Below, one piece after another: positions 1-7,269 of a stretch of 64,000 nucleotides of DNA; position 1 is the first letter of the stretch, and each line of letters begins with the position of its first letter. Both the position numbers and the translations under genes were made by a program. The notes under the pieces were generated by a model. That model had not been told where the DNA came from. It saw only the letters and a program-made list of their open reading frames with translations, and ran no database searches. Source of the stretch: 3-1-20CM-4-69-9 sp963755605 (lineage in GTDB: Bacteria > Actinomycetota > Thermoleophilia > Gaiellales > Gaiellaceae); contig CAVWKK010000007.1 in NCBI GenBank assembly GCA_963755605.1, positions 186,001 through 250,000 of the forward strand. Reading direction: 5' to 3'.

Positions 1-623
1 CCGTCGTAGATGACGATGTCGTAGGTGTAGAAGCCGGCGAAACCCGCGTGCGCCGCGAAGCGGACGAGGTTCGTCTGTCCGAACAGTCGGAGCCCGAGCG
101 GCTGACGCGTCACGCGGCTCCAGTCGTCTGCCGCGAAGTCGTTGGACCGGTAGACGTAGACGTCGCGAATGCCGAGGGTGCGGATGTAGACGAGATCGGC
201 AGCGATGGAGTCGACCGTTCGTCCCGGGTACGGCTCGAGCTGAACCGCGACCTGCAGGCCTCGCCTCTTCGCCGCCTTCATGACGGCCGGGAGCAACCGG
301 TCCTCGAACGAATCACGACCCCACCAGGAGCTGACCACCTCGTCGACGCCGGACTGCGCGATGTCGCGCATCTGTCCGTTCAGGACGCGCGGGTCGTCAC
401 TCGAATAGGGGCCGCGCGCCGGATAGAAGGCGGAGGCGATGTCGAACGGCGGCGTGTGCCCACCCTGCGTCCAGTGGCTGTAGTGGCCGTCGTGGCGGAG
501 GTTCGAGTACCACGGATAGAAGAAGATCGCCGTCTTCGGGGTGGCCGCCCAGGCCCCGCCGATCGGGGACAGGGCAAGGACCAGCACGATGGCCGGGAGG
601 AATCGCCGCATCGGGCGTAGCAT
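1..623 (-). CDS. GH99-like secreted glycoside hydrolase, partial (3' end outside window)
   Basis: The minus-strand reading frame is open to the window edge, giving 207 codons without a stop. It starts with an ATG preceded by a perfect AGGAGG five bases upstream. An N-terminal signal peptide (about residues 1-26, ending AWA) is followed by KTAIFFYPWY and a His/Trp-rich stretch, then SWWGRDSFEDRLLPAVMKAA and VQLEPYPGR. This layout is typical of the GH71/GH99-like endo-mannanase family, which cleaves internal mannosidic bonds outside the cell. Family membership is from motif memory and the substrate is not known. The catalytic half lies beyond position 1. Confidence 0.72.
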   Translation of the reverse strand, partial: MLRPMRRFLPAIVLVLALSPIGGAWAATPKTAIFFYPWYSNLRHDGHYSHWTQGGHTPPFDIASAFYPARGPYSSDDPRVLNGQMRDIAQSGVDEVVSSWWGRDSFEDRLLPAVMKAAKRRGLQVAVQLEPYPGRTVDSIAADLVYIRTLGIRDVYVYRSNDFAADDWSRVTRQPLGLRLFGQTNLVRFAAHAGFAGFYTYDIVIYD

Positions 624-708
624 TTCATCCTCCTCGGATCCCGCCTAGGGCCTTTCGATCACCATTCCGAGGCATAAACCAGGCCCGGCCTGAGGCCGAT
701 GCGGCTGT

Positions 709-876
709 ATGTCGTCTCGTAGCTGGACCGGCCGCTTCCGCCGCAACGAGGGTCAAACGATGGCCGAGTACGCGATCGTTCTCGGGGTGATCGTCCCCTC
801 CATCATCCTCGCCTTTGCCTTGCTCTCGGGATCGATCACCGCGGCCTACACCCGCGTGATCGCGTTCTTCGGCTAG
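709..876 (+). CDS. Flp/Fap-type (type IVb) pilin subunit, 55 aa
   Basis: A short ORF encodes a basic leader (SSRSWTGRFRRN), then EGQTMAEYAIVLGVI and a single hydrophobic helix. G/EGQxxxEYA followed by a long apolar helix is the hallmark of Flp pilins, which a prepilin peptidase processes after the Gly and which assemble into thin tad pili. No tad assembly genes are nearby, so this is an orphan pilin copy. It diverges from the GH99-like gene across 85 bases. There is no strong Shine-Dalgarno sequence. Confidence 0.82.
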   Translation: MSSRSWTGRFRRNEGQTMAEYAIVLGVIVPSIILAFALLSGSITAAYTRVIAFFG

Positions 877-899
877 GCGCGCCCGGCAAGCGAAAGCCC

Positions 900-918
900 G
901 AGGCCCCTGGAGGGCCTC
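900..918 (+). terminator. GC hairpin after pilin gene
   Basis: A perfect 7-bp stem (GAGGCCC with GGGCCTC) and a 5-base loop lie 24 bases after the pilin stop. No T-run follows, so an intrinsic terminator is only a guess. Confidence 0.35.
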
Positions 919-981
919 GACGACGCTGCCCGGGCTCCGCAGGCGCAGTAAGGTTTGCCTCAATCGAAACGGGAGGCCCAG

Positions 982-1272
982 ATGGCGCTCGCACGTGTCG
1001 TGGCATTCGAAGGCGTGACCAAGGACCGGATGGATCAGATGAACAAGGAGATGCAAGACGGCGACCCGCCCGAAGGGTTTCCGTCCGCCGAGGTGATGGT
1101 GCTCCACGACGCCGACGCGGACCGGTCACTCGCGATCGTCATCTTCGAGACGGAAGACGACTACAAGAAGGGCGACGAGATCTTGAGCGCGATGCCGTCC
1201 GGCGACACCCCGGGGCAGCGCACGTCGGTCGACAAGTACGACGTCGCCATTCGCATGAAAAACGACGCGTAA
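982..1272 (+). CDS. Conserved hypothetical protein, small alpha/beta-barrel-like fold
   Basis: A 96-residue protein begins MALARVVAFEGVTKDRMDQM. I chose the ATG at 982 because GGGAGG sits five bases upstream; a TTG 27 bases earlier lacks support. The alternation of a beta strand (RVVAFEGV), a helix, a strand (EVMVLHDA), a strand (LAIVIFET) and a helix resembles the ferredoxin-like dimeric alpha/beta barrel (ABM-like) domains. No catalytic motif is visible. It is a single gene convergent with queF, eight bases apart. Function unknown. Confidence 0.7.
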   Translation: MALARVVAFEGVTKDRMDQMNKEMQDGDPPEGFPSAEVMVLHDADADRSLAIVIFETEDDYKKGDEILSAMPSGDTPGQRTSVDKYDVAIRMKNDA

Positions 1273-1280
1273 CGACTCCG

Positions 1281-1664
1281 CTACGCGGTGGCTGTGATGG
1301 TGATGCCGCCGCGCGCCTTTTGCTCGAGCTTGACGCGCACCTTGTCGCGCGGGAGCTCGAGTGCTTCGGCGACGTCGTCGCGGATCTTGACCGCCAGGGC
1401 CTCGCAGAAGCCGCCCTCGTTGCGGAAGCTGTTCAGGTAGAGCTTGAGCGACTTCGACTCGAGGCAGAGCGCTTCGGGCGAGTACTCGATCGTGGCGACG
1501 TACAGGTCGGGCTGGCCGGTGATCGGACAGACGGCCGTGAGCTCGTCGCTCGTCATCTCGACGACGGCGACGCCCGGATTGGCGAACGTCTCCAGGCCGG
1601 CATAGGTCTCCGAGCCGGGCTGCCCGAGCGCGACGAACTCCGTTGAGCGTGTGCCTGGTTCGAT
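1281..1664 (-). CDS. queF: NADPH-dependent 7-cyano-7-deazaguanine reductase QueF, probable AUC start
   Basis: QueF reduces preQ0 to preQ1 in queuosine synthesis. The frame contains the type I QueF signature: CPITGQPD (nucleophilic Cys), ESKSLKLYLNSFRNEG and the ARGGI terminus. The first ATG (1556) would begin inside the conserved core, but the same frame continues upstream as FVALGQPGSETYAGLETF, matching the family N-terminus. No ATG, GTG or TTG occurs in that extension. An ATC at 1664 lies exactly six bases after a TACAGT -10 element, the spacing used by other leaderless genes here, so I place the start there. Identity is secure; the start codon is inference. Confidence 0.85.
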   Translation of the reverse strand: MEPGTRSTEFVALGQPGSETYAGLETFANPGVAVVEMTSDELTAVCPITGQPDLYVATIEYSPEALCLESKSLKLYLNSFRNEGGFCEALAVKIRDDVAEALELPRDKVRVKLEQKARGGITITATA

Positions 1665-1669
1665 AGCCG

Positions 1670-1676
1670 TACTGTA
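1670..1676. promoter_or_regulatory. Shared bidirectional -10 element (TACTGTA), queF / deoxyribosyltransferase
   Basis: TACTGT on plus and TACAGT on minus overlap in one symmetric heptamer. The minus element is six bases from the proposed queF ATC. The plus element is six bases from an ATG at 1682. Confidence 0.55.
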
Positions 1677-1681
1677 CGTCG

Positions 1682-1702
1682 ATGCAGCAGGAGCGGATGT
1701 GA
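1682..1702 (+). other. Possible leaderless six-codon leader peptide (MQQERM)
   Basis: An ATG six bases after the plus-strand -10 opens a six-codon frame ending in TGA, which overlaps the GTG start of the next gene. The internal CAGGAG also serves as its Shine-Dalgarno sequence. This suggests translational coupling. Chance is not excluded. Confidence 0.3.
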
Positions 1703-2091
1703 GACGCGTGTATCTGGCCGGCCCTCCGTTCGCCGAGGAGTACCGCCGGCGGGCGGAGATCCTGGTCCGGGAGCTCGGCTGGGAGCCGGTCGATCCGATG
1801 CGGCGCGACTATCGCGGCCGCACCGAAGGAAACGAGACGGAGATCGTCGAGAGTGACCTGGCCGAGATTGCGGCCTGTGACGCCATGCTTGCAGCGTTCA
1901 CCTCGCCGGACGAGGGGACGGCGATGGAAGCGTGGTACGCGCACACGCTCGGGAAGCCTGTCGTCGCGTATACGGGCGGCGAGCCGGCACATCCATGGGC
2001 GGTCTACGTCGCGACCGCCGTTTGCGCGAATCTCGAAGATGCCGTACGCGCCCTCGCCCAGGCTAGACCCGTTGCAGGTGCGTGTCCTTGA
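1699..2091 (+). CDS. Nucleoside 2-deoxyribosyltransferase family protein
   Basis: This 130-residue protein starts VRRVYLAGPPF, the nucleotide-binding first strand of the family. It then has SDLAEIAACDAMLAAF and the diagnostic PDEGTAMEAWYAHTLGKPVV, containing the catalytic Glu of the GT-xxE-xxxA motif. Family members exchange bases between deoxynucleosides or hydrolyse deoxynucleoside monophosphates. The GTG start has AGGAG five bases upstream. Its neighbour queF acts on a modified base, so a nucleobase-salvage link is possible but not shown. The 3' end overlaps the convergent DUF4260 gene by 29 bases. Confidence 0.85.
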   Translation: MRRVYLAGPPFAEEYRRRAEILVRELGWEPVDPMRRDYRGRTEGNETEIVESDLAEIAACDAMLAAFTSPDEGTAMEAWYAHTLGKPVVAYTGGEPAHPWAVYVATAVCANLEDAVRALAQARPVAGACP

Positions 2092-2422
2092 AGCCGGTCG
2101 GATACTTCAGCCCGTACCCGACTGCGCGATCCATGCCGATGTGGGCGAGCCAGATCAATGCGATCTTCAGGCAGGCGTCCGAGCTGCTGAGGACGCCCAC
2201 GACCGCGAGTGCAATCGGAAGCGCCTCGAAGTGGGCCGTGTCGTACAGCGCGGCGCCGATCCTCGGGCCGAGGAGGTAGCCGACCGCACCGAGGTCGGGG
2301 GCGAGCAGTAGCACCACGAACAGCCACCACTGGTAGTCGGCGTGGAAGAAGAGGATCGCGGCCGCGACGAGGAGTGCCGCTCCCTCGATCCGCAGCAACA
2401 CGGCGGGCAGGCGATCGAGCAT
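2063..2422 (-). CDS. DUF4260 family membrane protein
   Basis: The 119-residue protein has about three membrane segments (LLVAAAILFF, WWLFVVLLLAPDLGAVGYLLG, LPIALAVVGVL). It carries the DUF4260 signature GPRIGAALYDTAHFEALP and a C-terminal AHIGMDRAVGYGLKYPTGF. No function is established for the family. The ATG lies six bases after TAGGGT, so the mRNA is probably leaderless. It is transcribed away from the ABC exporter genes. Confidence 0.85.
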   Translation of the reverse strand: MLDRLPAVLLRIEGAALLVAAAILFFHADYQWWLFVVLLLAPDLGAVGYLLGPRIGAALYDTAHFEALPIALAVVGVLSSSDACLKIALIWLAHIGMDRAVGYGLKYPTGFKDTHLQRV

Positions 2423-2428
2423 GTTCGA

Positions 2429-2434
2429 ACCCTA
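2429..2434 (-). promoter_or_regulatory. -10 element TAGGGT for DUF4260 gene
   Basis: TANNNT six bases before the ATG at 2422, with no Shine-Dalgarno sequence. This is the leaderless arrangement. Confidence 0.5.
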
Positions 2435-2507
2435 TCCAGGCTGCTTCAGAAAGATGAGAGATCCGTTGTCGTTGCGTTAATCGATCTCGGCTCAGCGTCG
2501 GAATGGC

Positions 2508-2513
2508 TACGTT
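2508..2513 (+). promoter_or_regulatory. -10 element TACGTT for ABC exporter operon
   Basis: TACGTT lies nine bases before the TTG start at 2523. There is no Shine-Dalgarno sequence, so a leaderless transcript is likely. Confidence 0.45.
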
Positions 2514-2522
2514 GAGACCGAC

Positions 2523-3461
2523 TTGATCGAGGCACGGCACCTAACGAAGGACTACGGCGACAAGCGGGCGGTGGACGATTTGACGTTCACCGTGCGACCC
2601 GGCGTGGTAACGGGCTTTCTCGGCCCGAACGGATCCGGCAAGTCGACGACGATTCGGCTGATGCTTGGCCTGGACGCCCCCACCTCGGGAGACGCGACGG
2701 TCAACGGCAAGCACTATCGCGACCATGCCGCGCCGCTGCACGAGGTCGGCGCGCTCTTGGAGGCGCGCTCCGTGCACTCCGGCCGTTCCGCGTCCAACCA
2801 TCTGCTCGCGCTGGCGCAGACGCATGGGATTCCGCGAAGCCGTGTCAACGAGCTGATCGATCTCGTCGGCCTGCACGATGTTGCGAACAAGCGTGCCGGC
2901 CAGTTCTCGCTCGGGATGGGCCAGCGGTTGGGCATCGCGAGCGCGTTGCTCGGCGACCCGGCGACATTGATCCTCGACGAGCCCGTGAACGGGCTCGACC
3001 CCGAGGGCATCCACTGGATCCGCAACCTGCTGAAGGATCTGGCCGCGGAGGGACGGACCGTCTTCGTCTCCTCGCATCTGATGAGCGAGATGGCGCTAAC
3101 GGCCGCCCAGGTGATCGTCATCGGGCGTGGTCGCCTGATCACCGATATCAGCGTGGACGAGTTCGTGCGCCAGGCGTCGGGCACCCTCGTGCACGTGCGT
3201 TCGCCACGCGCGGCCGAGCTCGCCGCGCTGCTCGAGGCGTCGGGGACGTTGGTCACGGTCGACGAGGAGCAGGGCTCGCTCGAGGTGACCGGCTTGACCG
3301 CAGCTCAGATCGGCGATGCTGCGAACGAGGCGCGAATCGCGATCCACGAGCTGACACCGCACCAGGCGTCGCTCGAGGAAGCGTTCATGACGCTGACCCG
3401 CGAGGAGATCGAGTTCAAGCCGCTCGTCCCGGCCGTTGACGGCGACGAGGTGGCAGCGTGA
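2523..3461 (+). CDS. ABC transporter ATP-binding protein (ABC-2 type exporter)
   Basis: The 312-residue protein has Walker A GPNGSGKST (about residues 36-44), Q-loop region, signature FSLGMGQR, Walker B LILDEP and the switch His in VSSHLMSE. After the nucleotide-binding domain comes a C-terminal regulatory stretch seen in DrrA-like exporters. It powers the permease encoded next, whose GTG overlaps its stop by four bases. The start is TTG with a -10 nine bases upstream. The substrate cannot be read from sequence; drug or lipid export and bacitracin-type resistance are family precedents. Confidence 0.92.
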   Translation: MIEARHLTKDYGDKRAVDDLTFTVRPGVVTGFLGPNGSGKSTTIRLMLGLDAPTSGDATVNGKHYRDHAAPLHEVGALLEARSVHSGRSASNHLLALAQTHGIPRSRVNELIDLVGLHDVANKRAGQFSLGMGQRLGIASALLGDPATLILDEPVNGLDPEGIHWIRNLLKDLAAEGRTVFVSSHLMSEMALTAAQVIVIGRGRLITDISVDEFVRQASGTLVHVRSPRAAELAALLEASGTLVTVDEEQGSLEVTGLTAAQIGDAANEARIAIHELTPHQASLEEAFMTLTREEIEFKPLVPAVDGDEVAA

Positions 3462-4282
3462 GCACCCCAGCCGTGTCGACGCCTCTGCCGCGCCTGCAGC
3501 ACAGCGGCCGCGTCACGCAGCTGCGCGTCTTCCGCTCGGAGTGGACGAAGCTCCGTTCGGTCCGCTCGACGCGCTGGTCGTTACTCGCGGCCGTCGGCTT
3601 CACGATCGGCATCGCGGCGCTCGCGTGCGCCGTCGTCTCGCACCACTGGCCGCATATCAGCGCGCAAGACCGCGCAGACTTCAATCCGCTCGACCCGAAT
3701 CTCGCCGGTGTCCAGCTGGCGCAGCTTGCGCTCGGCGTTCTCGGCGTCCTCGTGATCACCGCGGAGTATTCGACCGGGATGATCCGCGCGTCGATGACTG
3801 CGGTGCCACATCGCCTTCCAGTGCTGTGGGGCAAGGCCGTCGTGTACGGGCTCGTGACGCTTGCGCTCATGATCCCCTCGACGATCATTGCGTTTATCGT
3901 CGGTGAGTCGATCTTCTCCGGCCGGCACATCAATGTCGGGTTCACGGATCCAGGTGTGGCACGCGCCGTGATCGGCGCGGCGCTCTACCTCACCGTCGTC
4001 GGCCTGTTCGGGCTTGGGCTCGGCGCGATCGTCCGGAACACCGCAGGCGGCATCGCTGCTTTCGCCGGAATCATGTTCGTCCTGCCGCCGCTCATGAACG
4101 TGCTGCCGACGAGCTGGAACAACGCCGCCTCCCCGTACCTCCCGCTCCAGGCTGGCGAGGCGATCATGTCGACGTCATCGGGCAACCACCTCTCGCCCTG
4201 GGTTGGGTTGGGTCTCTTCGCCGCCTATGCTGCTGCCGCCCTCGCGGTCGCGGCCGTGCTGCTCGTCCGCCGCGACACCTAG
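3458..4282 (+). CDS. ABC-2 type transporter permease
   Basis: The 274-residue protein has a cytoplasmic N-terminus containing FRSEWTKLRSVRSTRWSLL, the typical entry helix of ABC-2 permeases, and about six membrane helices. Conserved features include LGVLGVLVITAEYSTGMIR and a Gly/Leu-rich LFGLGLGAIVRNTAGGIAAF. It is the membrane half of the exporter with the preceding ATPase (4-base overlap, certainly co-translated). No regulator is adjacent. Confidence 0.9.
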   Translation: MSTPAVSTPLPRLQHSGRVTQLRVFRSEWTKLRSVRSTRWSLLAAVGFTIGIAALACAVVSHHWPHISAQDRADFNPLDPNLAGVQLAQLALGVLGVLVITAEYSTGMIRASMTAVPHRLPVLWGKAVVYGLVTLALMIPSTIIAFIVGESIFSGRHINVGFTDPGVARAVIGAALYLTVVGLFGLGLGAIVRNTAGGIAAFAGIMFVLPPLMNVLPTSWNNAASPYLPLQAGEAIMSTSSGNHLSPWVGLGLFAAYAAAALAVAAVLLVRRDT

Positions 4283-4312
4283 TCAGTCTGGAGCTGCTGA
4301 AGCAAACGCCAC

Positions 4313-5017
4313 TCACGGCGTCCTCGTCACCGAGACGAGCTCGTTTCGCTCGTTCGGTCCGTGCTCGGTCTGTTCGAGCACCGTGCCGATGCCGCGGACG
4401 TACATCTTGTGATCGACTGTGCCCGGCTCGAGCGGCGTCGTCTCCGAGGTGAGCACGATGTTGGCCGCGCCGCGCGGGCTCACGGTATTAAAGCGGCCGA
4501 TCACTTTGAAGTGATCCTCCGCGTGTCCTTTGTAGTACTCCTGTCGTCCGGACTGTCCGACACTCGGGTCCGCGGGCATGTAGATGCCCGGCTGGGCGCC
4601 TGCGACGCCCGCGGTCCACGTGCCCTCCGTGCTCGTCACCTGGCCGTGTGCGTCGAGCTCGGCGGTCCGCTCGCCGAAGTACCACACGTTGCCGCGCGCG
4701 TCCTGGCTATACCAGTCGGTCGTTCGTTCTTCGAGCCGTCCGAGCAGGTAGAGCTTGTCGCTGACGGCAACGCAGGAGATACCGTCGATCGTCCTCGTCG
4801 CGTGCGTGACGACCATGACGTCGCGGGAACGCTTCCCGTCCTTGACGCCCGTGTAGACGTAACGCGTCCCCGGCAGCAGCGGGAACCATGGATTGTTGAC
4901 GCGGGCGCTGAAGCTGGACGCGGGCGGAATCGAGTTCGTGCGGTGCGCGGCCGAGGCCGTTGCGACCAGCGAAAGTGTCGCAGCGAGCGCGCAGAGGTAG
5001 GCGGTTGGTGTCTTCAT
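4313..5017 (-). CDS. Secreted protein of unknown function
   Basis: A clear signal peptide (MKTPTAYLCALAATLSLVATASAA) precedes a mature domain starting around NPWFPLLPGTRYVYTGVKDG and rich in beta strands (SETTPLEPGTVDHKMYVRGI, GIGTVLEQTEHGP). I chose the ATG at 5017 because GGGAGAG lies just upstream; a longer frame to 5110 would bury the signal peptide. Proteins with this NPWFPLxPGTRYVY motif are common hypotheticals in Actinobacteria, and I know no function. It is convergent with the ABC permease. Confidence 0.75.
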   Translation of the reverse strand: MKTPTAYLCALAATLSLVATASAAHRTNSIPPASSFSARVNNPWFPLLPGTRYVYTGVKDGKRSRDVMVVTHATRTIDGISCVAVSDKLYLLGRLEERTTDWYSQDARGNVWYFGERTAELDAHGQVTSTEGTWTAGVAGAQPGIYMPADPSVGQSGRQEYYKGHAEDHFKVIGRFNTVSPRGAANIVLTSETTPLEPGTVDHKMYVRGIGTVLEQTEHGPNERNELVSVTRTP

Positions 5018-5151
5018 CGCTATCTCTCCCTTCAACGGTTTGGAGCACCATAGGAGGCGACGATGAAAGCCAGATGAGGTTCCCGGTACGCATCGAACGC
5101 GGGAGGGCAACGAGCCACCAAGCTAGCCGCGCTGGGATGCGACAGACGATG

Positions 5152-5174
5152 AACAAATCCCTGCAATAGCAGGG
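5152..5174 (-). terminator. Intrinsic terminator after tRNA-Pro
   Basis: On the minus strand a 6-bp stem (CCCTGC with GCAGGG, loop TATT) is followed by ATTTGTT. It begins 10 bases after the tRNA 3' end. Confidence 0.65.
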
Positions 5175-5184
5175 GTTTAGCTGA

Positions 5185-5259
5185 TCGGGGCGCCGAGATT
5201 TGAACTCGGGACCTCTAGTCCCCCAGACTAGCGCGCTAACCAGGCTGCGCCACGCCCCG
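5185..5259 (-). tRNA. tRNA-Pro (anticodon GGG)
   Basis: The 75-nt cloverleaf has a 7-bp acceptor stem (CGGGGCG with CGCCCCG), discriminator A, D arm GCGC...GCGC, anticodon stem CTAGT/ACTAG around loop CTGGGGG (anticodon GGG) and T arm CCGAG TTCAAAT CTCGG. The CCA end is not encoded and must be added by the Cca enzyme encoded at 20679-22031. The gene lies downstream of proS and an XRE gene on the same strand. Confidence 0.96.
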
Positions 5260-5279
5260 TGGCGGGGTCATCGTATCGG

Positions 5280-5579
5280 CTACGCGCCGTAGCGCTTGTA
5301 CAGCTTGTCGATCAGGTCCGGCATGCGTTCCAGACGGTCGGTGATGACGCGCAGCCTGTATTCGCGAAAGTGCTCCGCCTCGACCCCGAGGGCGCGAGCG
5401 AGCGTCTTGATCACGTCGTCCGACGGAACCGGGCGGTTGCCGTGCACGAGGTGATTCAGATAGCCGGCCGACAGGCGCGTCTTCTCGGCGAGCGAGCGGT
5501 ACGTGAGCCCGGCCTCGGCCATCAGGCGTTCGATGGTCGGACCGAATGCGTCCTCGCTGAAGCGTCGCTTTCGAGCCAT
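5280..5579 (-). CDS. XRE-family helix-turn-helix protein
   Basis: A 99-residue single-domain protein. The HTH spans about residues 13-68 (LTYRSLAEKTRLSAGYLNHL then DDVIKTLARALGVEAEHFRE), with a basic N-terminus and a helical tail. Its ATG overlaps the proS TGA by four bases (ATGA), so it is co-translated with prolyl-tRNA synthetase, and tRNA-Pro follows 20 bases later. The DNA target is unknown. Regulation of this locus is a possible inference only. Confidence 0.88.
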   Translation of the reverse strand: MARKRRFSEDAFGPTIERLMAEAGLTYRSLAEKTRLSAGYLNHLVHGNRPVPSDDVIKTLARALGVEAEHFREYRLRVITDRLERMPDLIDKLYKRYGA

Positions 5580-7255
5580 CAGCCGAGTTTCTCGCGCACC
5601 TTTGAAACGAGCTCACTCACGCTCACCGCGCTGTCTTCCCCCTTTGTGCGCTCGCGAAGGTCAACCGTACCGTCTTCGGCAAGCTTTCGCCCGACCGTCA
5701 CGCGCAGTGGGCAACCGATCAGATCCGCGTCCGCGAACTTCTCGCCTGCACGAGCATCACGATCGTCGAGGAGCACGTCGACACCCGCGGCCGCCAGCGA
5801 CGCCGCCAGGGACTCCGCACCTTCCTCCGTTCCGGCGAGCACGACGACGTGCACGTCGTACGGAGCAACGGCTGCCGGCCACTGGATGCCGTGGTCGTCA
5901 TGGTGCTGCTCGACGATCGCCGCCATCGTGCGTGCCGGCCCGATGCCGTAGCTCCCCATCACGAGCGCCTGCTCCTGCCCGTTCTCATCGAGGTACGTCG
6001 CACCGAACGGCTGCGAATAGAACGTGCCCAGCTTGAAGATGTGGCCGACCTCGATCGCGGGCTCGGCGATCAGCTTGCCACCGCATTTGGGACAGCTGTC
6101 GCCGGGGTTCGTCTCGCGGATGTCTGCGAAGCGCGCCTCGTAGTCGCGCCCGGCCTCCACGCCGCGCAGGTGGACGCCGTCGCGATTCGCGCCGGCGACG
6201 AACTGGCCCTCCCGCAGCGTGTTGTCGGCCACTACCTCGACCTTGACACCCACCGGGCCGAGCGAGCCGCCGCTCGCGCCGAACGTCTCCCTGATCTCGT
6301 CGTCCGTGGCGGGACGGAACGCACTGCCGAGCGTTGTCGTGAGCTTCTCCTCGCTGAGACGATCGTCGCCGCGCACGAGCGCGAGGATGACTCGGTCACC
6401 CCCGACGACGACAGGCATCGCTTTCGACGTTGCCGCTGCGTCGATCTCGAGGAAGGCGGCGAGCCCTTCGATCGTCGTCACCTCAGGGGTATCGACCTCT
6501 TCGGGAGCGTCGAGCTGTGCTGGAAACTTCGGCGGTCGCGGGATGCCTTCCGCCGCCTCGATGTCCGCGGCGTAGTCGCCGTTCTCACAGCGCACGAGCT
6601 CGTTCTCACCGGACTCCGCGGGCGCGAGGAAGTCCCACGACTCCTTGCCGCCCATGATCCCGGACTCCGCCTCGACCTCGTAGACCTCGAGGCCGCAGCG
6701 CTCGAAGATCTTCTTGTAGGCCTGCTCGTGCAGCCGAAAGCTCTCGTCCAGTCCCTCGACGTCCCGGTCGAAGGAATAGGCGTCCTTCATGATGAACTCG
6801 CGCACCCGCAACAGTCCTGCGCGGGGGCGGGGCTCGTCCCGCGCCTTCGTGCTGAAGTGGTACCAGCGTTGCGGCAGCTGCTTGTACGACTGAATCTCGC
6901 GTGCGTGGAAGGTCATCGTCTCCTCGTGCGAGAGCGCCAGGACGAGCGAACGGCCGACCCGGTCCTTGAGCTTGAAGACCTCCGGGATCGTGATCCTGCC
7001 GCTGAGCTCCCAGAGCTCCGCTGAAGTCAGCAGCGGCCCCAGCATTTCCTGGTCGCCGATCGCACTCATCTCGTCGCGGATGACCTGCATGACCTTTTGC
7101 TGAACGCGCCAGCCGAGCGGCAGGAAGGTGAACAGGCCTGCGCCGACCTGGCGGATGAAGCCGCCGCGCACGAGCAGCTTGTGGCTCGCCGCTTCGGCGT
7201 CGGCCGGCGGCTCGCGCAACGTGGGAAGAAACAGCTCTGAGGCCCGGGCAATCAT
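5579..7255 (-). CDS. proS: Prolyl-tRNA synthetase
   Basis: A class II synthetase of 558 residues, charging tRNA-Pro. Motif 1 is in GFIRQVGAGLFTFLPLGWRV, motif 2 in FHAREIQSYKQLPQRWYHFS, and motif 3 in VMGSYGIGPARTMAAI. The editing (INS/YbaK-like) domain lies in the middle (about residues 220-390), so this is the bacterial long form that can hydrolyse Ala-tRNA-Pro. It is transcribed with ispG upstream and the XRE gene downstream. Confidence 0.97.
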   Translation of the reverse strand: MIARASELFLPTLREPPADAEAASHKLLVRGGFIRQVGAGLFTFLPLGWRVQQKVMQVIRDEMSAIGDQEMLGPLLTSAELWELSGRITIPEVFKLKDRVGRSLVLALSHEETMTFHAREIQSYKQLPQRWYHFSTKARDEPRPRAGLLRVREFIMKDAYSFDRDVEGLDESFRLHEQAYKKIFERCGLEVYEVEAESGIMGGKESWDFLAPAESGENELVRCENGDYAADIEAAEGIPRPPKFPAQLDAPEEVDTPEVTTIEGLAAFLEIDAAATSKAMPVVVGGDRVILALVRGDDRLSEEKLTTTLGSAFRPATDDEIRETFGASGGSLGPVGVKVEVVADNTLREGQFVAGANRDGVHLRGVEAGRDYEARFADIRETNPGDSCPKCGGKLIAEPAIEVGHIFKLGTFYSQPFGATYLDENGQEQALVMGSYGIGPARTMAAIVEQHHDDHGIQWPAAVAPYDVHVVVLAGTEEGAESLAASLAAAGVDVLLDDRDARAGEKFADADLIGCPLRVTVGRKLAEDGTVDLRERTKGEDSAVSVSELVSKVREKLG

Positions 7256-7269
7256 GTTGTCCGGGCAGA

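Noticed and set aside
1651..1698. GTG at 1651 as start of the deoxyribosyltransferase
   Set aside because: It would place 16 non-homologous residues before the RRVYLAGP strand and lies upstream of the -10; the GTG at 1699 has AGGAG five bases before it.
5018..5151. A possible short gene between the secreted protein and tRNA-Pro
   Set aside because: No frame with a credible start, composition and length; it only holds a Shine-Dalgarno-bearing leader and a terminator.
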